NCBI GenBank assembly: GCA_964618455.1 | Contig: CAZUAQ010000014.1 | Span: 56,697-120,696, forward strand | Source: CAZUAQ01 sp964618455 | Lineage (GTDB): Bacteria; Planctomycetota; Phycisphaerae; UBA1845; PWPN01 | Length of the DNA stretch: 64,000 nucleotides | Reading direction: 5' to 3' | Shown: positions 9,397 through 19,300 of the stretch, piece after piece | Layout: every line of letters starts with the position of its first letter | Numbering within the stretch: the stretch's first letter is position 1 | Program-made: the position numbers and the translations under genes | The notes under the pieces: generated by a model | What the model saw: only the letters and a program-made list of their open reading frames with translations | The model's database searches: none | Told to the model about the DNA's origin: nothing

Positions 9397-11004
9397 TTAT
9401 TCGATGTATCCCAGTGCCTTGAGCCGCATCATGATCTGCGGGTCGTCTTCCTGCGCGGCCGCATCGCCGTCCGCCCTGTCCTGGACGCCACCGGAGGCAG
9501 CGCCCTTTTCGATGGGGTGATCCTTGACGAATTCCGACGTGAAGAACTCCGTCGCCACGCGACCGGGAAGATCCTCCGGCACGGGCAGCCCCATGGCGTA
9601 AAGCGTGGTCGGGGCGACGTCGATCATCTCCAGGGCGTCATGGAATGTACCGTCCCGCCGGATGCCCGGGCCGAGGCCGACGAAGATCCCCTCGGGGTGA
9701 TGGAAGCCCATGACCGACTGCCGCGGCTTGAGCACCACATCCGAACGCAGCACGGAGAAGTTGCCGAAGTCACGCGTCTCGACGGTGATGTCCGGGGCCA
9801 TCGATTCCTTCGGGCCGCTGAAGGCTTCTTCCTTCGTCCACAGCCGGGTGATGAGCGGTTCGCCGGTCTGCGGATCGACGCACTCGGTCTTGAGTTTCTC
9901 GATCAACTCCGCGCGGAAGCTCTCGTACTGCCCGGGTTCGATGCCATGTTCGCCGCGTACACCTTTGATGGCGATGTGGATGCCGTTGCTGCTGGCGGAG
10001 CGAGCGTAGGCACGCGTCTTTTCCATGTTGAAGGCGTGCAGGTGATAAGGGCGCTCGCCGCGTACTTCCAGCGAATCGTCGCCGCGCACCGGCGTCTCCG
10101 CGTTCCAGGTGAGGTAGCCCTTCTCGGCCAGCCACGTGTTGATGTAGAGGATCTCGTGACTGCCGGTAAAGCCGTGATCGCTGACGACGAAGACGTGAGC
10201 ATCTTCGCCGGCAAATGCGACAGTTTCCTTGAGGAACGCGTCGATCTGGCGGAAGTATTCCCAGCAGAGCTCGCGCACCTTCAGGAACTGAGGCGACGGG
10301 TCGGCCGGCTCGAGGTTCGGATCGAGAAACTCCCAGCACAGGTGCTGAAGTTTGTCCACACCGTCGAAGACGATGGCAGTCAGATCCGTCGGGTCGTTGG
10401 CGTACTGGTGCTTGAGGATGTTGAACCACTGGCGTTCGCGCCGCAGATGCAGATCGATCCAGGGCTCGTACTCTTCATTGAACGTTCCCGCCACCGCCTT
10501 CTCCTCCTCGGAGAAGTTCATGGCGAGTTCCTTCACGTCGAAGCCGGGGATGGCGTCCTGCAGCCGCGCGATGAGGTCCTTCGGGTGGCTCTGGTTCTTC
10601 ACCCACCGCCACGCGACCCAGCCGGGCACGACATATCCGTCAATCTTCGGCGCGGGGTTGTGGGCGACGAAGTTCAGGCAGCCCGCGCGGCGGCCGTGGC
10701 GATTGACCATCGACCAGATCGTCTCGCAACTGATCTCGCGCGACGTGACCACGCGGACGTACTGCGAATTCTCGGATTCGTACTGCAGGAAGTTGAGGAT
10801 GCCGTGATGGCCCGGCGTGCGCCCGGTGACCATCGACGTCCACGCCGGGGGCGTGAGCGGCGGAATCGAGGACATCAGGTGCGCGCGGCTCTGGCGCTCG
10901 AACATCTCGCCGATAAAGGGCATCACGCCCCGGCGGACGAGATCCTCCAGCACGGTGTACGTCGCACCGTCCAACCCGAAAAGTATCACACGCTGTTTGC
11001 TCAT
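9397..11004 (-). CDS. Alkaline phosphatase superfamily phosphodiesterase/phosphohydrolase
   Basis: A 535-residue member of the type I phosphodiesterase/nucleotide pyrophosphatase branch of the alkaline phosphatase superfamily. ILFGLDGATY carries the first metal-binding Asp. PPLTPPAWTSMVTG carries the Thr/Ser nucleophile region, VFVVSDHGFTG the Asp-His metal ligands, and FHHPEGIFVGLGPG the last His. There is no signal peptide, so it is probably cytoplasmic. The frame extends to a GTG at 11019, but MSKQRVILFG from the ATG at 11004 is the natural beginning. It lies 18 bases after the acyl carrier protein gene. In a lipid operon it could cleave or transfer a phosphate-linked head group; that is inference. 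A predicted AP-superfamily fold is firm, the substrate is not. Confidence 0.88.
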   Translation of the reverse strand: MSKQRVILFGLDGATYTVLEDLVRRGVMPFIGEMFERQSRAHLMSSIPPLTPPAWTSMVTGRTPGHHGILNFLQYESENSQYVRVVTSREISCETIWSMVNRHGRRAGCLNFVAHNPAPKIDGYVVPGWVAWRWVKNQSHPKDLIARLQDAIPGFDVKELAMNFSEEEKAVAGTFNEEYEPWIDLHLRRERQWFNILKHQYANDPTDLTAIVFDGVDKLQHLCWEFLDPNLEPADPSPQFLKVRELCWEYFRQIDAFLKETVAFAGEDAHVFVVSDHGFTGSHEILYINTWLAEKGYLTWNAETPVRGDDSLEVRGERPYHLHAFNMEKTRAYARSASSNGIHIAIKGVRGEHGIEPGQYESFRAELIEKLKTECVDPQTGEPLITRLWTKEEAFSGPKESMAPDITVETRDFGNFSVLRSDVVLKPRQSVMGFHHPEGIFVGLGPGIRRDGTFHDALEMIDVAPTTLYAMGLPVPEDLPGRVATEFFTSEFVKDHPIEKGAASGGVQDRADGDAAAQEDDPQIMMRLKALGYIE

Positions 11005-11022
11005 ATCATCCGCCTGCACACG

Positions 11023-11301
11023 TCACTTCACCTGCGTCGCCAGGAATTCCACAAGGTCGCGGACGTAGATGTCCGTCGCCTGGCGTTCACCGGCCTTGGT
11101 CAGGAACTCGGCGAAGGGCAACGATTGGTTGTAATGGTCCTCGATGGCCGATCCCAGCGCGACGGCATCGATCGACTCGAACCCGAGGTCCGCGAATATG
11201 CCCGTCTCCTCCGTGATCTCACCGTCATAATCCCAGTCTTCACGCAGCTCCGTCAGGATCTGCGTCAGATCCCGCATGATCTCCTTGCGATCCACACTCA
11301 C
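11023..11301 (-). CDS. Discrete acyl carrier protein
   Basis: A small acidic four-helix protein. FADLGFESIDAVALGSAIED contains the Ser that would carry 4'-phosphopantetheine, in the position of the usual DSLD/DSL motif, followed by the recognition helix. The GTG at 11301 overlaps the TGA of the upstream synthase (GTGA) and has AAGGA nine bases upstream, giving 92 residues. An ATG at 11277 would give 84 residues, but its GGAG is only three bases away. Co-translation with the synthase suggests it serves that enzyme, as acceptor or loading carrier, beside the single carrier domain built into the larger synthase. The fused phosphopantetheinyl transferase just upstream probably activates it (inference). 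Confidence 0.88.
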   Translation of the reverse strand: MSVDRKEIMRDLTQILTELREDWDYDGEITEETGIFADLGFESIDAVALGSAIEDHYNQSLPFAEFLTKAGERQATDIYVRDLVEFLATQVK

Positions 11302-14300
11302 GTCGGCGATTCCTTGTGCTGTAACCATGCCGTGGCGTACACGTACGGGCCGGTTTGCCCGCAGGACGCTTCGATCTCTACCGCGCCGCCGGTCGGCGCG
11401 CCGGGGGCGACGATAAGCGATTGCCCGCCGGGCTGCACGTGACGAACGAGCATGGTTCGCGGCCCGCGCTCCATGCCGATGCCCAGGGCCTTGCCGGCGG
11501 CCTCCTTGGCGCACCAGAACCGGGTCACCGCCTCCGCTCGACTGCCGCCGGCATGCTGATCCAGCAGTCCGCGTTCGGTCTTGTCGAAGGCGACCTGCTC
11601 GAATCCCGCATCGCGGTCCTCCACGCGCTCGAGGTCCACCCCGATCGGCCGGCGCGATGCTACTCCCATCGCCACCTTTGCCTTGTGCGAGATCGAGACG
11701 TGCGGCACCTCGCCCGTCTCTTGCGACCAGTGTCCCGAGACGAAGGGCCGGCCGCGCTCGTCGTTCTGCACATGGATGTCCGCCGGGTAGATCATCAGCC
11801 CGTGGTGCTTCTGAAGCCAGAGCCGGACGGCGTCCTTGGCGGCGGCGCGGCCGAACAGCCACTGCGTGCGCTGCTCGCCCTTGGTGATGGCGTGATATTC
11901 CTGGAGTTCGTGCCGGTTCAGCACCAGGTGTGCCCAGAGGTTTTCCCAGATGCTCGACTCGATCTCGCCGAAGGATTCCAGCAGTGCGCCGGTCGCCTCG
12001 ACGCCGCCGGGCAGATGGGCGAAGTCGATCGGCTGACTGACCATGCCGCGATTGGGGAATCGCCAGAAGTCATAGAAGTTGACCGGCCAGTAGAATCGCC
12101 AGTCCTCCCAGCCGATGACGCGCATCCACAGCGTGCCGTCGGCATCGACCACGTCAAGATCCGCGCGGACCTGTCGCTTGCCGACGCTTTGCATGCGCAA
12201 CTGCACCTGGAAGCGGCGTCCCGGCTCGGGGTTGGGGCGGTAGAGGATCAGTTCCTTCACACGAATCGGGAAGAGCACGAAGCCTTCGCTGCAATACTCG
12301 ACCGGCCAGTAACCCACGAGCTGTCCGACGGCATCGAGGAAGAACGGGTCGGTATGCAATGCCGGCGCGGGTGTCGAGGCCAGAACGTTGTCGCGGCGAA
12401 GCGTGTCGAGCTGGGCGAGCAGGCCGTTCTCGCCGACCGCGTCGAGCGCCACGACACCCTGGAACCGGGGGCCGTGGAACATGCGATGGTTGGCGTACAT
12501 TTCCTGCGCGGTGTCGATCGTCCTTCGGGCATTGACCAGTTGCAGCGGCTCCGCCGGTGGGCTTGCCGGGTAGGCGGTCCCGAAGACGATCGTGCCCTCG
12601 GTGAGCGGAGAGGGTTTGATCGGCTTGCTCGGGTCGATGGCGGCGCGATCGCGAATCTCGACACGGATTTCGTGGGGATCCTTAAGTGCCTTGGCGGTGA
12701 ATTCCAGGTGAACCTCGGCGCCTTCCTTTTCGATGTCGATCCACTTGGCGGCGGTGACGTTGCGAATGCCGATGACCTTCAGTCCCGGCTTCAGCAGCGA
12801 TGCCACCTCCGCCATCATCTCCAGCGAGACGGTCAGCGGGACGACCGGCAGCGTTCCCGATCCGGCACCGACGTCGGACATCTTCGGCCCGAAGCGGTGA
12901 TCGTCGAGGTAGAGATCCTCGGCGAGGTCGATGCTGCGGTGGGCGAGGAGCCGCTTACCCGGTTCGATGTCGACCACCTCGACGGCGAACGGCATCCGGG
13001 TCGGGGCGTTCGCGTCGGTTGAAGTCGGCCCATGCGCGGAGCCCGGCGGTGCTTGCACAGGCTCCGCAGCATGAACCGAGGCTTGGGGTCGATCGGAAGT
13101 CGGGGGTGTGAGCGGCGCTGACGGCGCGTGCGCTGTGGGGGAAGCGCACGCCCCGCCGAAGTACGCCTGCATCACGTCGTGCTGTTGTTGAATCATGTTC
13201 TCCATCATGGCCATCTGCTGGGAGATCATGTCCGTGGCGCCGTCGAGTGAGGGCAGCGGTGGAAGTGGAGGCAGATCGCCCTCGGGCATCATCGGGGCGG
13301 GCGCGGCGTGGTATGCAGGCTGCGCCGGAGGATCCGAAGGAGCGGGGGGCTGCAGCGGTACTTGGGGCGTTTCCGTGTCGGGTGAGGGTGTCGCGGCGGG
13401 TCGAGGCGCGCGCGGCGCGACGCCCATGGCAGGATAATACAGCGGCACCTGGATCACGCCCGGTTTCTCGTCCGGGTCGGGCTGCGCATCCGCCTGCGGA
13501 TCAAACGACAGCGTGCGGGGCGCGCGGCGCTTGAACAGCGCGTCGAACTTGATCGGCACGTGTTGCGCGCTCAACTGGGCGAGGGCGTGCAGCAGTCCGG
13601 TCAGCCCGGTACGCCGATGGTTGTTGCTCGGCACGGCCAGGTGCGGCTTGCCGCGGAGAAGATCGTCCACGAAGTTCGTCAGGTTGCTGCGCGGGCCGAC
13701 CTCCACGAAGATCCGCGCCCCGTCGTCGTACATCGCTTCGATCATGTCGCGAAAGATGATCGGCCGGGCGAATGTGTTCGACGCGAGGTCGAGAATGCGC
13801 TCGGTCGCGTCCGGGAACGGTTGCGCCGTCGTGCAGCAATAGAGCCTGTGCCGCGGCGGCGAGACCTTCATCGCGGCGAAGAACGTGCGAAGCGGCTCAC
13901 AGATGTACGTGAACGCCGGCGTGTGGTAACCGCGATCGAAGGGCAAACGCTCGACGAAGACGCCCTTGGATTGCAGGTGGCGTGTGACGCGATCGGCATC
14001 CTCGGGCTCGACGACGATGACCACTTGGTGCGGGCAGTTGTCGTTGGCCAGGTGAACGACGCATTCGATTTCCGTCGCGAGTTCGTTGACTTTCTCGCGA
14101 CTCGCGCCGACCGCCAGCATGGTCTTGGTCGGGATTGTCGTGTCGCGGCTGACGCGGCGGTACATGGAGTCAAGGTTGTCCATGCTGGCCACGAATTCAT
14201 CGACCTCGAGTACACCGCCGGCGACCATCGCCGCCCATTCGCCCGCGCTGTGACCGGCAATCATGTCCGGCGTGATGCCGAGTTCATTCAGCAGCGTGTA

Positions 14301-16334
14301 CATTGCCCCGTTGGCGGTAAGCACCGCCTCGGTCGCCCGCTCGATCTGCCAAAGGCGATTCTCCGCCTCGACCGCTTCCTCTTCGGTGAAGCACGGCGCG
14401 GGGAAAATGTCGCGGCTGGGCGGATAGCGGTCGGGACGTTTCACCGCGCGGTCGGCTTCGTCAAAACAGGCCCGCACCTCCGGAAAATGGATGCACAGGT
14501 CCGCCAGCATATTGACGTACTGTGACCCCTCGCCGGGGAACAGGAACGCCAGCTTGCCCTCGCGCGTCAGCGGTTCGGCGAAGTAGTAGACGCCCTGGGC
14601 ATCCTTGATCTTCGACACTTTCGGGTCGGCCAGGCGCTTGCGGGCGCGATCGAGTTTCTTGACCAGATCGTCCCACGACGACGCCACCACCGCCAGGCGA
14701 TGCGGCTTGTCCGTCAGTGTGCTGTTCAGCGTGTACGCGGCATCGAGAATCGTCGCTCCGGTCACGTTCCGTTCCGCATACGCGCGAAGGCGATCGACCT
14801 TTGCCAGCAGCGCGTCGCGCGTCTCACCTTCGAGGACGAGCAGTTCGTTTTCCCACGTGCGAATCATCGTGGGGCTCTGGTTCGCCTCCTTGCCGCGGTA
14901 CTCTTCCAGCACCACGTGCGCGTTGACGCCGCCGAAACCGAAGGCATCCACACCGGCGCGGCGGGGGTGATCCGTGTTGCCATGAATCCACGGGCGCGTC
15001 TCGCTGTTGACGTAGAAGCGTGACGCGGGCGTCCGAAGCTTTTCGTGAGGTTCATCCACGTTGAGCGTGGGCGGAAGCACGCGATGGTGCAGGGCCAGGA
15101 TCGTCTTGATCATGGCGGCGGCGCCGGCGGCGGGCATGGCGTGGCCGATCATCGACTTGACCGAACCCAGTGCCACCTTCGGCGGCTGGCCCTCCAGCGG
15201 ACCGAATACGCGTTGCAGCGCTTCGATCTCCGTGGCATCACCGACCGAGGTGCCCGTGCCATGTGCTTCGACGAGTTCGATCGTTTCCGGTGAGATGCCG
15301 CTCATGCGGTAGGCCCGCTCGATGGCCAGGGCTTCACCTTCGGCACGCGGCGCGGTCACGCTGAGCGCTTTGCCGTCACTGGCGCTGCCGACGCCCTTGA
15401 TCACCGCGTAAATACGATCATCATCGCGCTCGGCATCCTCGAGACGCTTGAGTACCAGGATGCCCACGCCTTCCCCGGGAATGGTCCCGTCGCAATGCTG
15501 ATCGAACGGGCGGCAGGTCGAGGATTTCGACAGTGCCCCCAACGCGCTGAACACCATCAGGAACGGCACGTTGGTGAAAATATGGATACCGCCGACGAGG
15601 GCGAAGTCGGTGTAGCCGGTGACCAGGTTCCGCACCGCTGCTTCGGTAGCGATCAGCGACGAGGCGCAGGCGGCGTCCACCGTGTAGTTGGCGTTCATGA
15701 AGTCCATGCGGTTGGCGACGCGGCCGGTGGTGATGTTCGGGATCAGGCCCGGCGCCGTTTCGCTGCTGAATTTCGGCAGCGACGCGTGCATCTCCTGCCG
15801 GAGCTTTTCAAATTCCTCTTCGCCGAGGTCGGGCGCCACCGCCTTGATGATGTTCAGGGTCTGCTCGGTGATGGAGCTGCGCTGCAGGAGCGTGCTCAAC
15901 CCCGCGCCGAGATAATTCCCCCGGCCGAGGACGAACTCGCCTTCGCCGGTAATCGTCTTGTCGTGATAGCCGGCGTCGACCATCGCTTCGTGCGCGCAGC
16001 GCAGCACGAGAAACTGGTCAGGCTCCGCCGCCTCGATGGCCTTGGGCATGGTGCCGGTCTGGAGCGGATTGAACGCGAACGCGTCGCCGAGATAACCGCC
16101 GAGCTTGCAGTAGACCTGGCCGACCTCGGTCGGGTTTTCGTGGTAGAAGACGTCGGGGTCCCAGCGCTTCTTCGGGACCTCCTCGACGGCGTTGACCTTG
16201 TTGACGATGTTCTCCCAGAAGTGCTGCACGTCGCGCGCCTTGGGATAGCTGCACGCCATGCCGATCACCGCGACGTCTCCGTGGATGCGCGGCTTCGAGG
16301 ATGACGCACGTCGTGCATCGGCCCCTCCGCTCAT
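11298..16334 (-). CDS. PfaA/PKS-like synthase: KS-AT-DH with fused phosphopantetheinyl transferase
   Basis: A 1678-residue multidomain enzyme. The ATG at 16334 overlaps the previous stop (ATGA), preceded by a G-rich Shine-Dalgarno. KS, residues about 18-480: DAACASSL with the nucleophile Cys near 222, then VEAHGTGTS and SMIGHAMPAAG with both His. AT, about 575-900: LAFLFPGEGSQ and GHSAGEW (Ser near 696). A Pro/Ala-rich linker (about 950-1095) contains a Met/Gln-rich helix (MIQQQHDVMQAYFGG). Double-hotdog dehydratase, about 1110-1420: LDDHRFGP with His near 1143, FHGPRFQGV, and FLDAVGQ with the Asp near 1334. Sfp/AcpS-type transferase, about 1480-1678: ISHKAKVAMG, GVDLERVE and FWCAKEAAGKALG. 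No carrier domain or chain-length-factor domain was seen. It probably works with the larger synthase upstream. Confidence 0.92.
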   Translation of the reverse strand: MSGGADARRASSSKPRIHGDVAVIGMACSYPKARDVQHFWENIVNKVNAVEEVPKKRWDPDVFYHENPTEVGQVYCKLGGYLGDAFAFNPLQTGTMPKAIEAAEPDQFLVLRCAHEAMVDAGYHDKTITGEGEFVLGRGNYLGAGLSTLLQRSSITEQTLNIIKAVAPDLGEEEFEKLRQEMHASLPKFSSETAPGLIPNITTGRVANRMDFMNANYTVDAACASSLIATEAAVRNLVTGYTDFALVGGIHIFTNVPFLMVFSALGALSKSSTCRPFDQHCDGTIPGEGVGILVLKRLEDAERDDDRIYAVIKGVGSASDGKALSVTAPRAEGEALAIERAYRMSGISPETIELVEAHGTGTSVGDATEIEALQRVFGPLEGQPPKVALGSVKSMIGHAMPAAGAAAMIKTILALHHRVLPPTLNVDEPHEKLRTPASRFYVNSETRPWIHGNTDHPRRAGVDAFGFGGVNAHVVLEEYRGKEANQSPTMIRTWENELLVLEGETRDALLAKVDRLRAYAERNVTGATILDAAYTLNSTLTDKPHRLAVVASSWDDLVKKLDRARKRLADPKVSKIKDAQGVYYFAEPLTREGKLAFLFPGEGSQYVNMLADLCIHFPEVRACFDEADRAVKRPDRYPPSRDIFPAPCFTEEEAVEAENRLWQIERATEAVLTANGAMYTLLNELGITPDMIAGHSAGEWAAMVAGGVLEVDEFVASMDNLDSMYRRVSRDTTIPTKTMLAVGASREKVNELATEIECVVHLANDNCPHQVVIVVEPEDADRVTRHLQSKGVFVERLPFDRGYHTPAFTYICEPLRTFFAAMKVSPPRHRLYCCTTAQPFPDATERILDLASNTFARPIIFRDMIEAMYDDGARIFVEVGPRSNLTNFVDDLLRGKPHLAVPSNNHRRTGLTGLLHALAQLSAQHVPIKFDALFKRRAPRTLSFDPQADAQPDPDEKPGVIQVPLYYPAMGVAPRAPRPAATPSPDTETPQVPLQPPAPSDPPAQPAYHAAPAPMMPEGDLPPLPPLPSLDGATDMISQQMAMMENMIQQQHDVMQAYFGGACASPTAHAPSAPLTPPTSDRPQASVHAAEPVQAPPGSAHGPTSTDANAPTRMPFAVEVVDIEPGKRLLAHRSIDLAEDLYLDDHRFGPKMSDVGAGSGTLPVVPLTVSLEMMAEVASLLKPGLKVIGIRNVTAAKWIDIEKEGAEVHLEFTAKALKDPHEIRVEIRDRAAIDPSKPIKPSPLTEGTIVFGTAYPASPPAEPLQLVNARRTIDTAQEMYANHRMFHGPRFQGVVALDAVGENGLLAQLDTLRRDNVLASTPAPALHTDPFFLDAVGQLVGYWPVEYCSEGFVLFPIRVKELILYRPNPEPGRRFQVQLRMQSVGKRQVRADLDVVDADGTLWMRVIGWEDWRFYWPVNFYDFWRFPNRGMVSQPIDFAHLPGGVEATGALLESFGEIESSIWENLWAHLVLNRHELQEYHAITKGEQRTQWLFGRAAAKDAVRLWLQKHHGLMIYPADIHVQNDERGRPFVSGHWSQETGEVPHVSISHKAKVAMGVASRRPIGVDLERVEDRDAGFEQVAFDKTERGLLDQHAGGSRAEAVTRFWCAKEAAGKALGIGMERGPRTMLVRHVQPGGQSLIVAPGAPTGGAVEIEASCGQTGPYVYATAWLQHKESPT

Positions 16335-19300
16335 GATCCCCCCTCGACCACGCTGGACGTACCGCTCAATCGATTCAGCGCCCGGCTGCACGTGACTTCC
16401 ATGTCCTCGAGCCACCCGATGAGTTCATTCTTGGCGTTGATGAAAAAGAGGTCGGCGTGGATGGTTGGCGATGTCGTTTCCGGGCGGATGCGTACCTCGC
16501 AACGAACGTCCTCGTGCATGGTGTCGACCAGGCGATGGTAGCGCCCGAGGCGCGAGGGCAGCGGCGTCATGTCCCAGTGCGAGCGCGACCAGAGGATCAT
16601 CATCTGCAGGCCGCTGTCGACGATGACCGGGTCGATGAGCCACTGCTTCTTCGTCGTCTTGGCGAGACAACGCGACGGAAGCGACGGCGTCAGCGTGCCG
16701 ACGATGCCATCACTGCCGATGCCGTGGATTTCGCGGATGCCCGCGAAGAGCGGACCGTGGAAGAGCCACTGGTCATAGGCGGCAGTGATATCCATCGGGA
16801 ACGTTTTCGCATCGGCGGGGTCCTGGGGCTCTCGGACGACCGGCTTTACGGAGGCGCCGCTCAGTTCCGCCACGCCCGCATACGCGAGGTGCGGCTTGTC
16901 GGAGAGCACTTCCACGCGCAGTTCGACGCTCATCGCTTCAGGGGATTGCGACTCGGGCTTCGCCGATACACGGAGGGTTCCCTGGTCCTTGTCGATGACC
17001 ATGCCGCGCAGCAGGCGGAAGTCACGAATGGAGGACGTGCGATACTCGGGCCAGCCGGCGGAGACGACCTCCGTCAGCAACTCGAGCACCATCGCCATCG
17101 GCATCACCGGCTTGCCGTCCAGCTGGTGGTCGAGCAGATAAAGATCCTGCGACGTATTGACCGGAAGATCGACCACGAGGCGCCCGTCGTCGTGGCGGGT
17201 CAATCGGGCGCGGCTGTTGAGCAGCGGTAATTCCACGGCGTGGGCGGCGGCGCGTTCGGTCGGTGCGGATTCGGCCGGCGTCGTGGAGGGCGATCCTGCC
17301 TGGCCGATGGGTACCGCCGTCGCGCCGACCAGCGGGCCACCGAAGATCACCTCTGCCTCGTGCTTGTGCCCGTAAAGGAGTTCGTCGACAAACAACCGCC
17401 GTCCAGCGGGCAAAGTGATCATGACCACGCCGGCTTTCTCGAACTGCTTGGCCAGTTCCGCCGAGACCATGCCGCCACTGCCCGACGCGGACTCCCACGG
17501 CCCCCAGTTCAGCGAGGCCACGCGTCCGGGCCACCGCGCGTTCAACCAGAGGGCCAGCTTGTTCAGCACTTCGTTGGCGGCGGCATAATCGCACTGACCG
17601 CGATTGCCGTAGCGGGCCGACACGGACGAGAAGAGGAACATGAATTTCAGTGTGTCGCCCTTGAGTTTCGACGCCAGCGTCAACGCCCCGTCGACCTTGG
17701 GGCTCAGCACGCGATTGAACGCATCGAGTGTCTTGTCCGCCAGGAACTTGTCCGCCGTGACGCCCGCGCCGTGAATCGCGCCATCGAGTCGACCGAAGCG
17801 TTCGTAGATGTCATCGATCAACGCGCCGAACGCCTGGGGATCGCTGACGTCCTTGCTGAAGTAATGGACCTTCGCGCCGGCCGACTGCATGGCGGCGAGA
17901 TTCGCGCGCATTTCGCGCCGGCCCATCAGGCGGCGATACGCCCGCTCGACCAAGGCCGGGGTCGGTTTGTCGCCCGACTGCTGGATCTGCTGCATCAAGA
18001 CCTTCTTGAGCGCTGCCGCGTCGGTCAGCGAGACGGTCTCTTGGGGTTCCTCGCCTTCCGGTAACTCCGAGCGACCGACCAGGAGCAGCGTCGGCTGGAA
18101 GCGTTCGGCGAGTTCACGGGCGATCTCCGCCGTGATCCCGCGCGCCCCGCCCGTGATCAGGATCACGTCGTCGCTGTTGAGTTCAATACGCGGCTCGCGG
18201 CCGGTCGTGGGGGTCATCACCGGTTGCAAAGCCACGCGTTTCCCATCGCGATACCCGGATTCGTTCACCTCATCCGCGCCGCGCCGGCACATCTCGGCCA
18301 GGACGAGGTCCGCGATGGCCTCGGCGTCCATCTCGTGGTCCACGTCGATGGCCCGCGCGGCGGCTTCGGACCATTCGCGCGCCATCGCCTTGACGAATCC
18401 GACCGCGCCGCCATGCACCGGATGGAACGCGGCTTCACCGTCGTCGAGACTGCCGAACGTTCCACCCATGCGCGTCGCCGTCAGCAAAATACCTCGCGGA
18501 TCCGAGCGCAGATCGGGTTCCACAAGTTGTGTCAGGTGAAAGAGGCCGAGAAGTTCGGAGTCGAGCTGATCGCGCCACATTGCGGAATCGGCCTGTCGGG
18601 GGGAAGCCTCTCCGGAAAGCGGCTGAAGATGAACCAACGCTCCGATACGGCCATGGGTGCGTCGCGCCTGTTCGAATGCGAACGCCAGCGCGTCGCGATC
18701 GGTGAAATCGATCCGGGAATGGTCCCCGTCATCCTGTGTGCCGCGCTGCGGCCAGAGGATCGACACGGGAACCTGGAGACGTTCAAGACGCTCGGCCAGC
18801 GCCATGGCCACGCCCTGATCATCTCCGGTCATCAGAACAGCCCCGCCCACAAGCACATCGGGCGCCACCTGCGGCGGGGCAATTTCAAAAGGGTTGAGCA
18901 CCATTCTCGGCGCGTCGGCCGGTTCGGTGCTCGGAGTTGTCGTCGACGCTTCGGCGGTTGCGGCAGCCGGTGCCGATTCCACTCCGGAGTCAGCCGCCTG
19001 ATCGACGATCCAGTTGACGATGGCGTTCAGCGTCTTGAGCTTGGCCAGCTCCTCCATACGCTGTTCCGCGCCGTCGTCCTGCGGCAGAACATTCTCGTTC
19101 TGGAGCGAACCGAGGATTTCGACGCGCTTGATCGAGTCGATGCCGAGGTCGGCCTCAAGATCCAGGTCGAGGTCGAGCATCTCCGGCGGATAGCCTGTCC
19201 GGTCCGCCACGATGTTGACCAGGTGCTCAGTGAGTGACTCCTTGGTGAGCGTGCCTGCCGATGCGGTGGCGGGTTGAGCGACCGGCTGCGGTTCTGATTC

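Noticed and set aside
9517..11442. 641-codon plus-strand open frame
   Set aside because: It is exactly antisense to the phosphohydrolase and ACP genes, and its translation is Arg/Asp/His-rich without any domain; a by-product of high G+C codon bias.
11302..11862. Long N-terminal extension of the acyl carrier protein frame
   Set aside because: Overlaps the PPTase domain in another frame; the ACP proper starts at or near 11301.
11355..13022. 555-codon plus-strand open frame
   Set aside because: Antisense to the DH-PPTase part of the synthase, whose motifs are clear; no protein character.
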